Notes under the pieces: model-generated
Databases searched by the model: none
Seen by the model: only the letters and a program-made list of their open reading frames with translations
What the model was told of the DNA's origin: nothing
Position numbers and translations under genes: made by a program
Shown here: one piece after another, positions 26,949-37,400 of the stretch
Numbering within the stretch: position 1 is the first letter of the stretch
How the letters are laid out: each line of letters begins with the position of its first letter
Origin: Hyphomicrobiales bacterium
GTDB taxonomy: Bacteria > Pseudomonadota > Alphaproteobacteria > Rhizobiales > Rhizobiaceae
Direction: 5' to 3'
DNA: 64,000 nucleotides
NCBI GenBank assembly: GCA_900468065.1
Contig: UBTA01000062.1
Span: 1-64,000, forward strand

Positions 26949-28033
26949 TGGCTTCCCGAAACGGCTGGAGCGGTGATGAACCGGTTGTTTTGCCATTCCA
27001 GCAGGCGATAGGGGTTTTCTGCCAGTTCGTGACCGGCGTTGAAACGGAGGGGGCCAAGAACTGTCTGGTAGGGGCCTTTGGCCAGGGCATCCAACACCGG
27101 GCCGCCATCTTTGCCGGCCTGGTCCTTCGCCTGTTCCAGCAGCGTGACGGCTGCAAACGCGGGCAATACATAGCCTTCCGGCAGCAATTTTGCCGCCGTC
27201 ATGGCATCGACGGTGACTTTGGCGTCCGGCAGGGTGGCGTAATCGGGCAGGGACACCGCCAGCACGCCGTTCGCCAGCGGAACCGGCAGGTTCGCCGCGT
27301 CCAGCGCCTCGCCGCCCATCAGCGTCAGTGCCACCTGTTCGGACGCCGCGTCGCGTGCAATGATGGCGGTATCGGCCCGGTCTCCGCCGGTGAAGACATG
27401 CGTCGCGCCACTCTTGGCGAGCCTTCGAACAAGGCTCACCTGCTGTTCCTGGGCGGGACGATAGGTGTCGGAGAAGGTTGGGGTCAGGCCGATTTCGGCC
27501 AGCGCGCCTCGCACGCTTTCCACCAGTTCGCGCCCATGAATCGTTCCGTCCTCGATCAGTCCGAGCGGTTCGTTCTTCCAGCGCGACAAAATGATCTCCG
27601 TCACCTTGGCCGCTTCGGCCTTGGCGCTCGGGACCAGCCGGAAAAACGGCCATTTCTTCTTCAGCGCGTCTTCCATCAGAATATCGGAGCGCACGCTGAG
27701 CGTCAGTGCTGGAATACCGGCCTCGGCCAGTGCCGGCAGCGTCGCTTCCAGGCTTTCCGTACACAGGAAGCCAATGGCCGCCTCGGCGCCGCTGGCGATG
27801 AGCGCTTTTGTCAGGCTTTCCGCATCCTTCGGCTCGCAGGTTTCCGGGATGGCGATGATTTCCGAGCCGCGATCCTCTGCCTGAAAGCGGGCGCCGTCCA
27901 GCATCTGCTGCCCGAGAAGCGCGAATGGTCCGTCCGCCGGTGCGACGACGGCAATCTTCACGCCCGCAGCCAAAGCGGGGGCGGCCTGAACCGATCCGGC
28001 AATCACAAGGCTGGCGAAAATCGAACGAAACAT
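26945..28033 (-). CDS. Periplasmic substrate-binding protein, Leu/Ile/Val type (Peripla_BP_6)
   Basis: 362 aa with a signal peptide (SIFASLVIAGSVQAAPALAA) and a type I periplasmic binding fold starting VKIAVVAPADGPFALLGQQM. This fold is used by branched-chain amino acid ABC transporters and by some receptors. No permease or ATPase genes are nearby; the only coupled gene is the P1 peptidase downstream (ATGA overlap). It may therefore be an orphan receptor or a ligand carrier for a transporter encoded elsewhere. ATG 28033 is preferred over a longer frame because it gives the signal sequence. Confidence 0.87.
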   Translation of the reverse strand: MFRSIFASLVIAGSVQAAPALAAGVKIAVVAPADGPFALLGQQMLDGARFQAEDRGSEIIAIPETCEPKDAESLTKALIASGAEAAIGFLCTESLEATLPALAEAGIPALTLSVRSDILMEDALKKKWPFFRLVPSAKAEAAKVTEIILSRWKNEPLGLIEDGTIHGRELVESVRGALAEIGLTPTFSDTYRPAQEQQVSLVRRLAKSGATHVFTGGDRADTAIIARDAASEQVALTLMGGEALDAANLPVPLANGVLAVSLPDYATLPDAKVTVDAMTAAKLLPEGYVLPAFAAVTLLEQAKDQAGKDGGPVLDALAKGPYQTVLGPLRFNAGHELAENPYRLLEWQNNRFITAPAVSGSQ

Positions 28034-28216
28034 GCGCTTATCCAGTTGAGAATGCCCATGTTTTAAAGATGTGGCTGCAAGGGTCAAAGGAAAAGATCGG
28101 AACCTTCGTATGGTGGACGACAATTGCCGTAAATGACGAAGAAAAACCAGACAACGGGTTTCATATTTCGTTGCAATGTCTATGTGTTAAAAACATACCT
28201 CGATCTGGAGACTGCC

Positions 28217-28711
28217 GTGTTGGACAAGACCCAACTGGACCCGCTGACCTACCGTGATGCCATGAGCCGGCTGGCTGGCCACGTGCATATCGTGACGGCG
28301 GCCCATAACGGCGTGCGGCGTGGCGTGACGATCACGGCCGCCTGCTCGGTATCCGACGATCCGGCGACGCTACTGGTCTGCCTCAACGGTGCCAATCCGC
28401 GCAACGACATCTTTGGCGACAGCGGCAGCTTCGCGCTCAATCTTCTCGGCGCCGACCAGATGGATCTCGCCCATGTCTTTTCGGGCAAGAACAATGTCGA
28501 TCCGGCGGAGCGGTTTTCCCACGGCACCTGGGGAGAGCTGAAGACCGGCGCACCGATTCTTGGCGAAGCCGTGGCGGCGTTCGATTGCCGGCTGATCGAT
28601 ATCAAGACCGTTGCCACTCATATCGTCCTGTTCGGTCAGGTCGTTGCTGTCACGCTCGGCCAGCAGCAACCGGCGCTCGTCTATCTGGACCGGGACTACC
28701 GCACATTATAG
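28217..28711 (+). CDS. FMN-binding flavin reductase family protein
   Basis: 164 aa. AMSRLAGHVHIVTAAHNGVR, GVTITAACSVSDDPATLLVC and FALNLLGADQMDLAHVFSG are the HpaC/RutF-type flavin reductase domain. Such proteins reduce FMN with NAD(P)H for a partner monooxygenase. No monooxygenase is adjacent. The start is GTG 28217 with GGAG seven bases upstream; an ATG 28 codons earlier gives an N-terminus unlike the family. Confidence 0.87.
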   Translation: MLDKTQLDPLTYRDAMSRLAGHVHIVTAAHNGVRRGVTITAACSVSDDPATLLVCLNGANPRNDIFGDSGSFALNLLGADQMDLAHVFSGKNNVDPAERFSHGTWGELKTGAPILGEAVAAFDCRLIDIKTVATHIVLFGQVVAVTLGQQQPALVYLDRDYRTL

Positions 28712-28914
28712 ATTTCCCCCTAGGGCGCCGGGGAAAACATGACACATATGCGAAGAGTGCCTCGGTACGCTCGTAGCCAGAATAGCTTGGCAAAGTGAGC
28801 GGAGCGCCTGGCCAGGCTCTTCTGGACAAGGGTGTCTCGCCTGTAGTCATGGCCCGGTACCGACACGCCGGAAGCGATCATCGCCGCCGGCGGCATATTG
28901 AAAGGCTGATGAGA

Positions 28915-29232
28915 ATGGACAATGCGGCGATCGAGGAGATGTTTTCGGCTCTCGGCCCGGTAACGGTCAAACGCATGTTTGGCGGCAAGGGCATCTATTT
29001 CGAGGGCAGAATACTGGCGCTGGAGGTGAGCGGCGACATCCTGTTGAAGGCAGACACGGAGAGTGCCGGTGAATTCGAGGAGGCCGGTAGTTCGCAGTGG
29101 ACCTATGACGGCAAGGGCAAGCTGGTAAAGATGCCCTACTGGTCCATTCCGGAAGAAGCCTTCGATGATCCCGACGAAATGGCCCGCTGGGTACGGCTTG
29201 CCTATGAGGCAGCGTTGCGGGCTAAGAAATAG
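28915..29232 (+). CDS. TfoX N-terminal domain protein
   Basis: 105 aa, only the TfoX N-domain (MDNAAIEEMFSALGPVTVKR, then MFGGKGIYFEG). The full-length competence regulator TfoX/Sxy has a second domain that is missing here, as in most rhizobial members, so a competence role is unproven. ATG 28915 follows AAAGG by 9 bases; ATG 28909 is an alternative. The 3' end overlaps the convergent NUDIX gene by 11 bases. Confidence 0.85.
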   Translation: MDNAAIEEMFSALGPVTVKRMFGGKGIYFEGRILALEVSGDILLKADTESAGEFEEAGSSQWTYDGKGKLVKMPYWSIPEEAFDDPDEMARWVRLAYEAALRAKK

Positions 29233-29644
29233 GGAGTGCGCGCAACGCCTTCACCGCATCCTGCGCAAACAGGGATAGCGGCTGCGGCAGGTCGTCGAGA
29301 GGATACCAGCCGATTGCGGAGAGTTTGTCGGGCTCCATCAACTGTGGTTCCCCGGAAAAATCGTCGGTCACGTAGATCAGCGAAATCCAGTGCTGCCGGT
29401 CAGCCTCGATCATCTGTTCGCTGAGGCAGAGAAAACGTGCCGAATGGATTTTCAGGCCACTCTCTTCTTCCGCCTCGCGGCAGGCGGCGTCGGCTGCCGG
29501 TTCCATGTGATCGACCTTGCCGCCGACAATGCTCCAATGCCCTGCTTCCGGTGCTTTCAAACGCTTGCAAAGCAAAAGCTTGCCGTCATTTAAGACGGCA
29601 AGCCCTGATCCCACACCGGGAAAATCTATGCCTGGATATGCCAT
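29222..29644 (-). CDS. NUDIX hydrolase
   Basis: 140 aa. The NUDIX box GX5EX7REUXEEXGU is complete in GGKVDHMEPAADAACREAEE followed by ESGL. The reaction is hydrolysis of a nucleoside diphosphate linked to another moiety; the specific substrate is unknown. The start ATG 29644 is 16 bases after the rhlE stop, so co-transcription with the helicase is likely. It overlaps the 3' end of the tfoX-like gene. Confidence 0.9.
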   Translation of the reverse strand: MAYPGIDFPGVGSGLAVLNDGKLLLCKRLKAPEAGHWSIVGGKVDHMEPAADAACREAEEESGLKIHSARFLCLSEQMIEADRQHWISLIYVTDDFSGEPQLMEPDKLSAIGWYPLDDLPQPLSLFAQDAVKALRALPIS

Positions 29645-29660
29645 GCGACGACTGGAAGGC

Positions 29661-31190
29661 TCAGGCCTTGCCGGCAATCAGCATGAAAGCCGGGATATCG
29701 TCGCCGAAGCCGATAGGCGTCGGGCCGTCGTCCTGATCGCGGCGATAGCGATTGCGGCGGTTGTCGTCATTGGCAGGAGACGGCTGGGGAGCAGGACGGT
29801 TGCTGTTACGGCCGGCATTCTGCGGTTTCGTTTCTGCCTTGCGTTCTGATCTCACAGGTTCTGCCTTTGCTACTACCGGTTCGAGGGGGGCTGCTACGAC
29901 TGCCGGACTATCGTCTGATTTGGTGTCCGATTTGTGACTGGCCACTGGCCGGGGAGCGTGTTCACGATCCCTGTCGTTGCGGCGTCCGCCGCGCTTGCCG
30001 TCACGCCCGCCGCGCTCCGGCTTGCTGCTCTCATGGCTTTCCATCGGAGCGGGCAGGGCGGAGAGGTCGCCGTTCAGCCACTCGACCTTCTTGTCGATCA
30101 GCTTTTCGATGGCATCGACGAATTTCGTATCGCGCTTGGAAACCAGCGTGAACGCGGCGCCAGAACGGCCGGCACGGCCGGTGCGGCCGATGCGGTGGAC
30201 ATAGTCTTCCGCATGGATCGGCACGTCAAAATTGAACACGTGGCTGACATCCGGAATGTCGAGACCGCGGGCGGCGACGTCGGAGGCAACCAGCAGGGTG
30301 ATCGCATTGTCCTTGAAGCCCGCAAGCATTTTCGTACGCGAACTCTGGTCCATATCACCGTGCAGCGCGCCCACGGAGAAACCGTGACGCGACAGCGAGC
30401 GGTACAGTTCGGCAACGTCAAGCTTGCGATTGCAGAAGATGATGGCGTTCTTCAGGTCATCCTGTTTCTGGATCAGATCGCGCAGCACTGCACGCTTTTC
30501 GTAATCCTTGCTGTGGGTAGCGACCAATCGCTGCGTCACGGTCGTTGCCGTCGATGAGCGCGTGGACACTTCGACGCGCTCGGGGTTCTGCAGGAACCGG
30601 TCGGCAAGCTTCTGGATTTCCGGCGGCATGGTGGCCGAGAAGAACAGGGTCTGGCGCGTGAACGGGATCAGCTTGGCGATGCGCTCGATATCGGGGATGA
30701 AGCCCATGTCGAGCATGCGGTCAGCTTCATCGATGACGAGGATTTCGACGCCGGTCATCAAAAGCTTGCCGCGTTCGCAATGGTCGAGCAGGCGGCCTGG
30801 CGTGCAGATCAGCACATCGGCGCCACGTTCAAGCTTGCGGTCCTGCTCATCGAAGGACACGCCGCCGATCAGCAGGGCGACATTGAGCTTGTGGTTCTTG
30901 CCGTATTTTTCAAAGTTTTCCGCAACCTGGGCAGCCAGTTCGCGCGTCGGCTCAAGAATGAGCGTGCGCGGCATACGAGCGCGAGCGCGGCCCTTTTCCA
31001 GAAGCGTCAGCATCGGCAGCACGAAGGATGCCGTCTTACCCGTACCCGTCTGGGCGATTCCCAGAATGTCACGTCGCTGCAGGGCTGGCGGAATGGCGCC
31101 GGCCTGGATCGGTGTGGGGATGGTGTAGCCCGCATCTGTCACTGCGGTGAGAACTTTTTGGCTCAGGCCAAGGTCTGAAAAAGTGGTCAA
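29661..31190 (-). CDS. rhlE: DEAD-box RNA helicase RhlE
   Basis: 509 aa. Q motif, AQTGTGKT (46-53), PTRELAAQ, TPGRLLD, DEAD, SAT and HRIGRTGRAGR are all present, giving a complete ATP-dependent helicase core of about 380 residues. The C-terminal tail of about 125 aa is basic and disordered (GGRDGKRGGRRNDRDREHAP), as typical for RhlE-type RNA-binding tails. It acts in ribosome assembly or mRNA turnover. The next gene on the strand is the NUDIX hydrolase. Confidence 0.94.
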   Translation of the reverse strand: MTTFSDLGLSQKVLTAVTDAGYTIPTPIQAGAIPPALQRRDILGIAQTGTGKTASFVLPMLTLLEKGRARARMPRTLILEPTRELAAQVAENFEKYGKNHKLNVALLIGGVSFDEQDRKLERGADVLICTPGRLLDHCERGKLLMTGVEILVIDEADRMLDMGFIPDIERIAKLIPFTRQTLFFSATMPPEIQKLADRFLQNPERVEVSTRSSTATTVTQRLVATHSKDYEKRAVLRDLIQKQDDLKNAIIFCNRKLDVAELYRSLSRHGFSVGALHGDMDQSSRTKMLAGFKDNAITLLVASDVAARGLDIPDVSHVFNFDVPIHAEDYVHRIGRTGRAGRSGAAFTLVSKRDTKFVDAIEKLIDKKVEWLNGDLSALPAPMESHESSKPERGGRDGKRGGRRNDRDREHAPRPVASHKSDTKSDDSPAVVAAPLEPVVAKAEPVRSERKAETKPQNAGRNSNRPAPQPSPANDDNRRNRYRRDQDDGPTPIGFGDDIPAFMLIAGKA

Positions 31191-31400
31191 AGGGAAATCT
31201 GTTTCCGTTCCGGTTCGGTCGAACTCTGGTCAATCGGCGCATACGATAACTGCCGTCGCTGGGGCTCTTAGTCCCATAGCCAAGCAAAGTCAAGAAAACC
31301 GGTGGTTTGATCGGCGAAAGAGTCAATAATGGACTGCCAACAACAGGATAGCGAAAAAACGCCTGCCGTTACGTCAAGAGCGGGGGCAAAGCCATCAAGT

Positions 31401-32717
31401 TCAATTGATGTAGTGGCTGAGCTTAATGCCTGCGGTCAAAAACCGCATGGGATCGACCGCCTCGCCATTGAGGCGGACTTCGTAGTGCAGGTGCGGGCCT
31501 GTCGATCGGCCCGTGCTGCCGGAACGGGCAATGGTCTCGCCGGTGGTAATCTTGTCGCCGGCATTAACCAGTATAGTCGACAGGTGCGCATAGCGGGTGG
31601 TAATACCGTTGCCATGGTCGATTTCGACCATGTTTCCGTAACCGCCGGTCTTGCCGGCGGTGATCACGGTACCTGGCGCCGTTGCGAGGATTCGGGTTCC
31701 AGTCGGCGCCCGGAAATCGATGCCGGCATGCAGCGCCAATCGGCCAAGGAAGGGATCGAGGCGGTTGCCGAAGCTTGAGGTGATATCGCTGGCCGGCGAC
31801 GGATTGTTGAACGGCAGCTTCCTCGCCTGGCTGCGAACGCTTTCGAGACGGCCAAGCGCTGTATCAAGTCCGACCAGCGAGTTGTCGAAGGCCTCGGTGG
31901 TCTCCGGCTCGACGAACGGACCGCCAATGGCATCGTCATCTCTCGCAATGGGCGCTGTGGCCACCGCCTCATCCGCGGCCACCTTGACGCCGGTGCGGGC
32001 AAGGATGGTCATGATGGCATCGGTGGCTTCCGATGCGCCTGCCGTCAGGCTGTCGATACGGGTTTTCTGTTCCTGCTCGATATCCTTGAGCGACAGCGTC
32101 ACCTTCGAAAACAGCCGGTCGGCCCGGTCAGACATGGCCTCCTGTCCGCCCGAGGCGGATTGTGGTGCGTAGGCCAGCGTGATCTTCTGCTGAGGCGCCT
32201 TAGCGCCGATGCCCATCAACCGTTCGATGGCTTTCAACCCGCCGCTGGCGTCTGCTCGCTTTTCGTAGGCGAGAGGGGCTGTCTCTGCAGGTTGAACTTC
32301 CTTCTCGGCGATACCAGATTCCTCGGCGCGGTCGAGCAGTGTGCCAAGGCGGCCGTGGCGCGATGACAGTGCCATCTGCTGTTGCAGCAGTTTTTCGACC
32401 TTGTCTTCGACCACTTGCTGATCAAGGAGCTGGCGGCTGGTGACGCGATCGACCTGCGCGCGCAATGCGGCGATCCGGTCTTCATATTCATGCTGCATAC
32501 GCGCCTGGCGCGCCATCGTGCCGCCGATCAGGTCGTCGCGCAGCACCAGATAGGAGGTTGCAGCGAGATAGCCGATCGAAAAAACCGAAACAAAACAAAC
32601 CGACAGCGCTGCCATCCAGGGCTGAATGGTCATGTGGCGAACCTTGTCACCGCTTGCCAGAATGATGATGTGCTTTTGTGCGCGCTTGCCGAAAACCTGG
32701 CTTTCCGTAGACACCAA
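31401..32717 (-). CDS. M23 family metallopeptidase (LytM domain) with membrane anchor and coiled coil
   Basis: 438 aa. One transmembrane helix at about 33-55 (WMAALSVCFVSVFSIGYLAA), a periplasmic coiled coil at about 70-130, a linker, and a C-terminal LytM domain. The zinc ligands are intact: H330 and D334 (ALHAGIDF), with H378 (YAHLS), H409 and H411 (GPHLHYE) for catalysis. It should therefore be an active peptidoglycan endopeptidase, not an EnvC/NlpD-type activator. Single gene; 210 bp separate it from rhlE. Confidence 0.92.
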   Translation of the reverse strand: MVSTESQVFGKRAQKHIIILASGDKVRHMTIQPWMAALSVCFVSVFSIGYLAATSYLVLRDDLIGGTMARQARMQHEYEDRIAALRAQVDRVTSRQLLDQQVVEDKVEKLLQQQMALSSRHGRLGTLLDRAEESGIAEKEVQPAETAPLAYEKRADASGGLKAIERLMGIGAKAPQQKITLAYAPQSASGGQEAMSDRADRLFSKVTLSLKDIEQEQKTRIDSLTAGASEATDAIMTILARTGVKVAADEAVATAPIARDDDAIGGPFVEPETTEAFDNSLVGLDTALGRLESVRSQARKLPFNNPSPASDITSSFGNRLDPFLGRLALHAGIDFRAPTGTRILATAPGTVITAGKTGGYGNMVEIDHGNGITTRYAHLSTILVNAGDKITTGETIARSGSTGRSTGPHLHYEVRLNGEAVDPMRFLTAGIKLSHYIN

Positions 32718-32816
32718 CTCACCCCCGCCGCGTGCGATTCTGCCCGTCCTGATGGAGCCGATTAGACACCGTTAAGGTTAACAAAGCCTTGCTGGTGCGG
32801 GTTTTGTGACTGTCTG

Positions 32817-33650
32817 TCAGGTGTTTACGGAGGATGTCATCGAACGATAGAACGATGGCGTCAGGCCGGCTTCGGCACGGGCAATATCGTTGAACGGCGC
32901 CTTCAGCGGACCGCGAAAATTAGCCCTGACCAAAGCCTGGAACGCCGCTGCGGGGTCTTTCTTCTGCCGGGCGCAGAGGAAGCGGAACCATTTGGCACCA
33001 ACGGCCACATGGCCTTTTTCATCCTCGTAGATCACGTCCAGCACGGCAGCGCTTTCCAGGTCGCCCGCCTCGCGCATCTTCGCCTGCAGGGCTGGCGTCA
33101 CGTCGAGGCCGCGCGCCTCGAGAATCAGCGGTACCACCGCCAGCCGCGCCGTAAGATCGTTGCGCGTGTCATGGGCTGCCTGCCAAAGGCCGTCATGGGC
33201 GGGCAGGTCGCCATAATCGGCACCAAGCTGGCGCAGGCGATCGCGCACCATGCGAAAATGCTTGGCTTCCTCGAAGGCCACCTTCATCCAGCCGTCGAAG
33301 AATGAGTTCGGCACGGGCTCCGTGGCAAACCGGGCGACAATATCAAGCGCCAGATCGACAGCATTGAGTTCGATATGGGCAATGGCGTGGAGGAGGGCGA
33401 TCCTGCCCCTATCGGTGGTCAGCGCGCGCTTTGGCATTTGCCTTGGCGGTATCAGCTCCGGCTTTTCGGGCCTTCCGGGGCGGTCGGGCACGGGCGTATC
33501 GAGCGGCGAGCGCAGCGACAGGGTTCGGGCATTCCAGCGGCGGGCGGTTTCCTGGGTCAGCAGCGTCTTGACATCGAGATCGGCCGCGCGGATTGCGCGG
33601 ACGGCACCATCACGTAGGCTGCGGATCGCCGGAAGGCTGGTCATCGTCAC
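32817..33650 (-). CDS. DUF455 ferritin-like protein
   Basis: 277 aa, all-helical. Carboxylate/histidine motifs expected of a diiron helical bundle are seen: IAHIELNAVDLALD, AFEEAKHF (ExxH) and YEDEKGHVAVG. DUF455 proteins are annotated as ferritin-like, with unknown reaction. The start is GTG 33650, overlapping the bcp stop as GTGA; an ATG two codons later is an alternative. It is translationally coupled to the peroxiredoxin, which suggests an oxidative-stress link. Confidence 0.88.
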   Translation of the reverse strand: MTMTSLPAIRSLRDGAVRAIRAADLDVKTLLTQETARRWNARTLSLRSPLDTPVPDRPGRPEKPELIPPRQMPKRALTTDRGRIALLHAIAHIELNAVDLALDIVARFATEPVPNSFFDGWMKVAFEEAKHFRMVRDRLRQLGADYGDLPAHDGLWQAAHDTRNDLTARLAVVPLILEARGLDVTPALQAKMREAGDLESAAVLDVIYEDEKGHVAVGAKWFRFLCARQKKDPAAAFQALVRANFRGPLKAPFNDIARAEAGLTPSFYRSMTSSVNT

Positions 33651-34129
33651 ACGGTTCCGTTGGCAAGGCTTTTCGCTGCTGCCAGTACTTCTTCGGCATG
33701 ACCGGCGACCTTCACCTTCGGCCAGATGCGCCGGATAACACCATCGGGTCCAATCAGCAGGGTTGTCCGCTCGGCGCCCATATATTTGCGGCCGTACATG
33801 CTTTTTTCAACCCAAACGCCGTAGCCGTTCAATACGGTCAGATCTTCGTCCGAGGCGAGAATGACCGACAGATCGTATTTCTTGGCGAACTTGTCGTGCT
33901 TCTTCACCGAATCGGGCGACATGCCGATGACCACCGCGCCAGCTGCTGAAAATTCGCTCAGCAGTCCGCTAAAAGCGATCGATTCGGTGGTGCAGCTGCT
34001 GGTGTCGTCCTTCGGGTAGAAGAAAAGCACGACAGACTGTCCCTTGAAATCCGACAGAGAGACGGTTCCGCCGCCGTCACGGGGCAGGGTAAAGTCCGGT
34101 GCAATTGCGCCTTCGGTCGGGTTCGCCAT
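33647..34129 (-). CDS. bcp: Thioredoxin-dependent peroxiredoxin, Bcp/PrxQ type
   Basis: 160 aa. The peroxidatic cysteine is C46 in YPKDDTSSCTTES. No other cysteine is present, so the resolving Cys that lies five residues later in E. coli Bcp is absent and this is a 1-Cys variant. The rest of the fold is typical (GAIAPDFTLPRDGG, VVLFFYPK, GVWVEKSMYGRKYMGAERTT). ATG 34129 has AAAGGA six bases before it. It reduces peroxides and lipid hydroperoxides in the cytoplasm; the DUF455 gene follows. Confidence 0.92.
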   Translation of the reverse strand: MANPTEGAIAPDFTLPRDGGGTVSLSDFKGQSVVLFFYPKDDTSSCTTESIAFSGLLSEFSAAGAVVIGMSPDSVKKHDKFAKKYDLSVILASDEDLTVLNGYGVWVEKSMYGRKYMGAERTTLLIGPDGVIRRIWPKVKVAGHAEEVLAAAKSLANGTV

Positions 34130-34494
34130 GGTTATTCCTTTATTCTGGGGCATGTGCCGCAAAAGTGTGTCGCAAGAGGCATAGCCAATCGGAGCCCGGC
34201 CCGTCCAGCGCCGGAGGGACCGGCGGATGTCTCGCGCACAGGGAAGATGGATGGAAGGGCAGACATCGTTTGCCCCGAGATCGTTCTTTAACTACTGTGC
34301 AACGAATACAGATGCCGAACGGTGTGCCGATGCACGATTGGCATTTTCGGGCGAGAACATGAGATAAATCAACCGCGTACGATGTGCGTTTGGCATCATG
34401 GGCATGTCGTCGTCTGATGCCGCGAAGTGAAATCGCAGCAGATTGGAAACTACCGCATGAGTCTTTTTCACACTTCCGGAGGTCACCGGCGCTG
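34130..34494. other. 365-bp divergent intergenic region
   Basis: Between bcp (minus) and the AsmA-like gene (plus). No gene, hairpin terminator or repeat is supported. It should contain both promoters, but I see no clear -35/-10 pair. Confidence 0.5.
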
Positions 34495-37400
34495 ATGAAT
34501 GAAATCCGCGGCGAAAAAGTATCGTTTCGCAAGGAAGACATTGTTGCTCTGCATTCCCTGCCGTCGGCGCAGGCCCACGATCCATGTATCGTCCACGCGC
34601 CGAACAAGCGTGGGGTCGCACATCTCGTTTTCACGACAACGATCGTTATTACTGCAATTTTCCTGCTTCTTGGGGCAGCTGTACTGGCCGCCATAGAAGG
34701 CGGGTTTCTCGATGGGCCGCTCAACGCGCGGGCGCAGACGGCCCTGAATTCCGCCATCGGCACCGGATATCGTGCCGAAGTCGGCAGCACCGTATTGCGC
34801 GTGACGTCGAATGGTGCTCTGGCGCTCAAAGCGCAGGACGTGACGCTGGTGGAAAACGCCTCCAACAAACGTCTGGTGACCACCAATTCCGTCTTTATCG
34901 AACTCAATCCTCTCGCCTTGTTGACTGGCCGGATTGCCGTGTCGCGGCTGGAAGCTGAAGGTGCGACACTCGACCCGTCACTTTTGCCCCAAGGCAAGCC
35001 GATCGATCTGACGGCCATCCGGGTTGCCGATGTTGCCGGCGGGCTAGAGGTCGTGTTCAACCAGATCGACAGCATTTCGCAACTGATTAGCCGCAGCAAT
35101 ACAGAGACCGTGCGCCTTGCGGACCTGCAGCTGTCCGTGGCGGGGCCCCGGAAGCGGGCTATTCCAGTCGTGGTGAAATCTGTCGATTTCAAGCGCGGTG
35201 ACGATGGCTCCATGCAGATTGACGGGCTTTTTTCCGTAGACGGAGAATCGGCGGAATTGCATCTTCGTGCCAACGGCGCAAATGGACGGATAGCCAGCCT
35301 TGACGGCGCTGCCACCGGACTGCCGCTGGCCGCCTTTCTCCATCGCAATCAGACAGAGACGGAACAGGCATTCGGGATCAGAAGCAGCGCCGATCTGAGT
35401 ATTAACGCGACACGTGCCGGCCAAGGTTTGACGCCCACCCTGCAACTGAAAGGGCGGTCGGCGGAGGGTGTCTTCGATGCCGGCGGATTTTCGTCGGAAC
35501 TGAAGTCCTCCGACGTCAACATCACCTATGACTTTGGCCGTGACAGAATAGAAATTCTTCCCTCGATGGTGCGGATCGGCCGATCGACGTTTCCGTTTAC
35601 CGGGGCAATTGCCGATCTCGATCCGGCGGCGACAGCCGGAAAACCGGGATTTTCGATCGACCTTCTGCTGCAATCGGCCAGTTCGTCTCCTGTCGATGTC
35701 TCCGAGGCCCCGCTGATCTTCGATGCCAAGGCACAGGGGCGATTCCTGCCGGAAACGCATGAGCTGGTATTTCAGGAACTGACGGTGGCGAGCGCTCTCG
35801 GCACGGCCGCCGGCTCTCTCTCGATGACATTCGGGGATACATCACCGCAGATCAGCTTTGCGCTTCTGACGAGCAAGATTCAGTCCGCTGCCGTCAAACA
35901 GCTTTGGCCCTGGTGGGTCGGCAAGACGGCCCGGCGCTGGGTGATCAACAACATCTTCGGCGGCACGGTCACGGATGGTAAACTCGAAGTCTTCCTGCCG
36001 ATGGGACGCATCACGCGCACCGTCGGTCCTATCGATCTGAATGCCGAGGAATTGAGCGTTCAATTCAACATCGCCGATGCGCGGGTTAATCTGGCGGGCG
36101 ACATTCCGCCACTGCGCGATGCAGCCGGCGTGTTCAAGCTCAAGGGCGAGCATCTGGATGTGGAGATCGAACGCGGAACGGCCTATTTCCCGTCCGGCCG
36201 CTCTGCCACGGTGAATGGCGGTAACTTTGTCATCCCCAATACCTATGAAAAGCCGTTGATCGCCGAAATGAAACTGGATGTCGGCGGCCAGGCGGATGCG
36301 ATTGCCGAGCTTGTCAGCTACCGGCCCATTCTCGCCCTGCAGCGGACGCCCTTCAAGCCAGAGGACTTTTCCGGGGAAATGACGGCGCAGGTCGGTGCGC
36401 GGTTCGGTCTCGTCACGGCCCAAAAACCACCGCCGCCGCAATGGCAGGCGCAGATGCTGCTGAATGGCGTCACCGTCAATAAACCCATTGCCGGACGGTC
36501 GATTTCCGACATCAAGGGTACCCTGCGGATCGATCCTAACCAGGCCGTCCTGGAGGCCAAGGCCGATATCGATGGTGGGGAGATGGATATTTCCGTTGTC
36601 GAGCCGGTCGGCGCAGCCAGCACGGTTAAACGCAAGCGAGAGATTTCCGGGACACTCAATGACGGTGAGCTTGCGAAGCTCGCTCCGGGGCTTGCAGGCA
36701 TCATCAGCGGACCTGTCGCGCTGGATATCTTGATCAATGACAACGATCAGCACACGGTTTCGGCTGATCTGGGCAATGCCTCCATTTCGCTGCCCTGGAT
36801 CGGCTGGTCGAAAGGTGCGGGGATCGGCGCCAAGGCGACGTTTTCGGCATCCACCACCGACGGCGTCACGCAGATCGATGATCTGAAGCTGAACGGCGAT
36901 GGTTTCGGTGCCACGGGTGCACTTGTGCTCGACAAATCAGGTTTGAATTCCGGAGCGTTTTCCTCGGTTCAACTCGCCAAGGGCGATAATTATGCCGTCG
37001 ACATCAAGCGCCAGAAAGGTGGCTTTGCCGTCAGCGTCAATGGTTCGTCCGCTGATATGCGCCCGGTCATCGAAAGCCTGCGCAGCGGGTCAGGTGACGG
37101 AGATGGCAATGGGGACGGCAAGCGGATCTCCATCAATGCCAACCTTCAACAGGTGACCGGCTTCCACTCCGAGACATTGTCCAACGTCAATCTGAGCTAT
37201 GCGGCCAGAGGCAAGCAGATCGACGGCGTCGATCTGTCGGCGGTGACCGACAGCGGCCAGGCTGTTGTTGCCAAACTGACGAAAAACGGTGCCGACAATA
37301 TTCTGGAATTGACCAGCGGCGATGCAGGCTCTCTCGCGCGATTTGCCAATATCTACAGCAATATGCGTGGCGGCCTGCTTAATCTGAAGCTGCGCGATCG

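Noticed and set aside
26949-27764. 272-codon upstream extension of the P1 peptidase frame
   Set aside because: It overlaps the binding-protein gene in another frame; the peptidase family starts at the ATG overlapping that gene's stop.
35044-36753. Two long minus-strand frames (238 and 303 codons) opposite the AsmA-like gene
   Set aside because: Low-complexity reverse translations of a long plus-strand gene; no start site or family.
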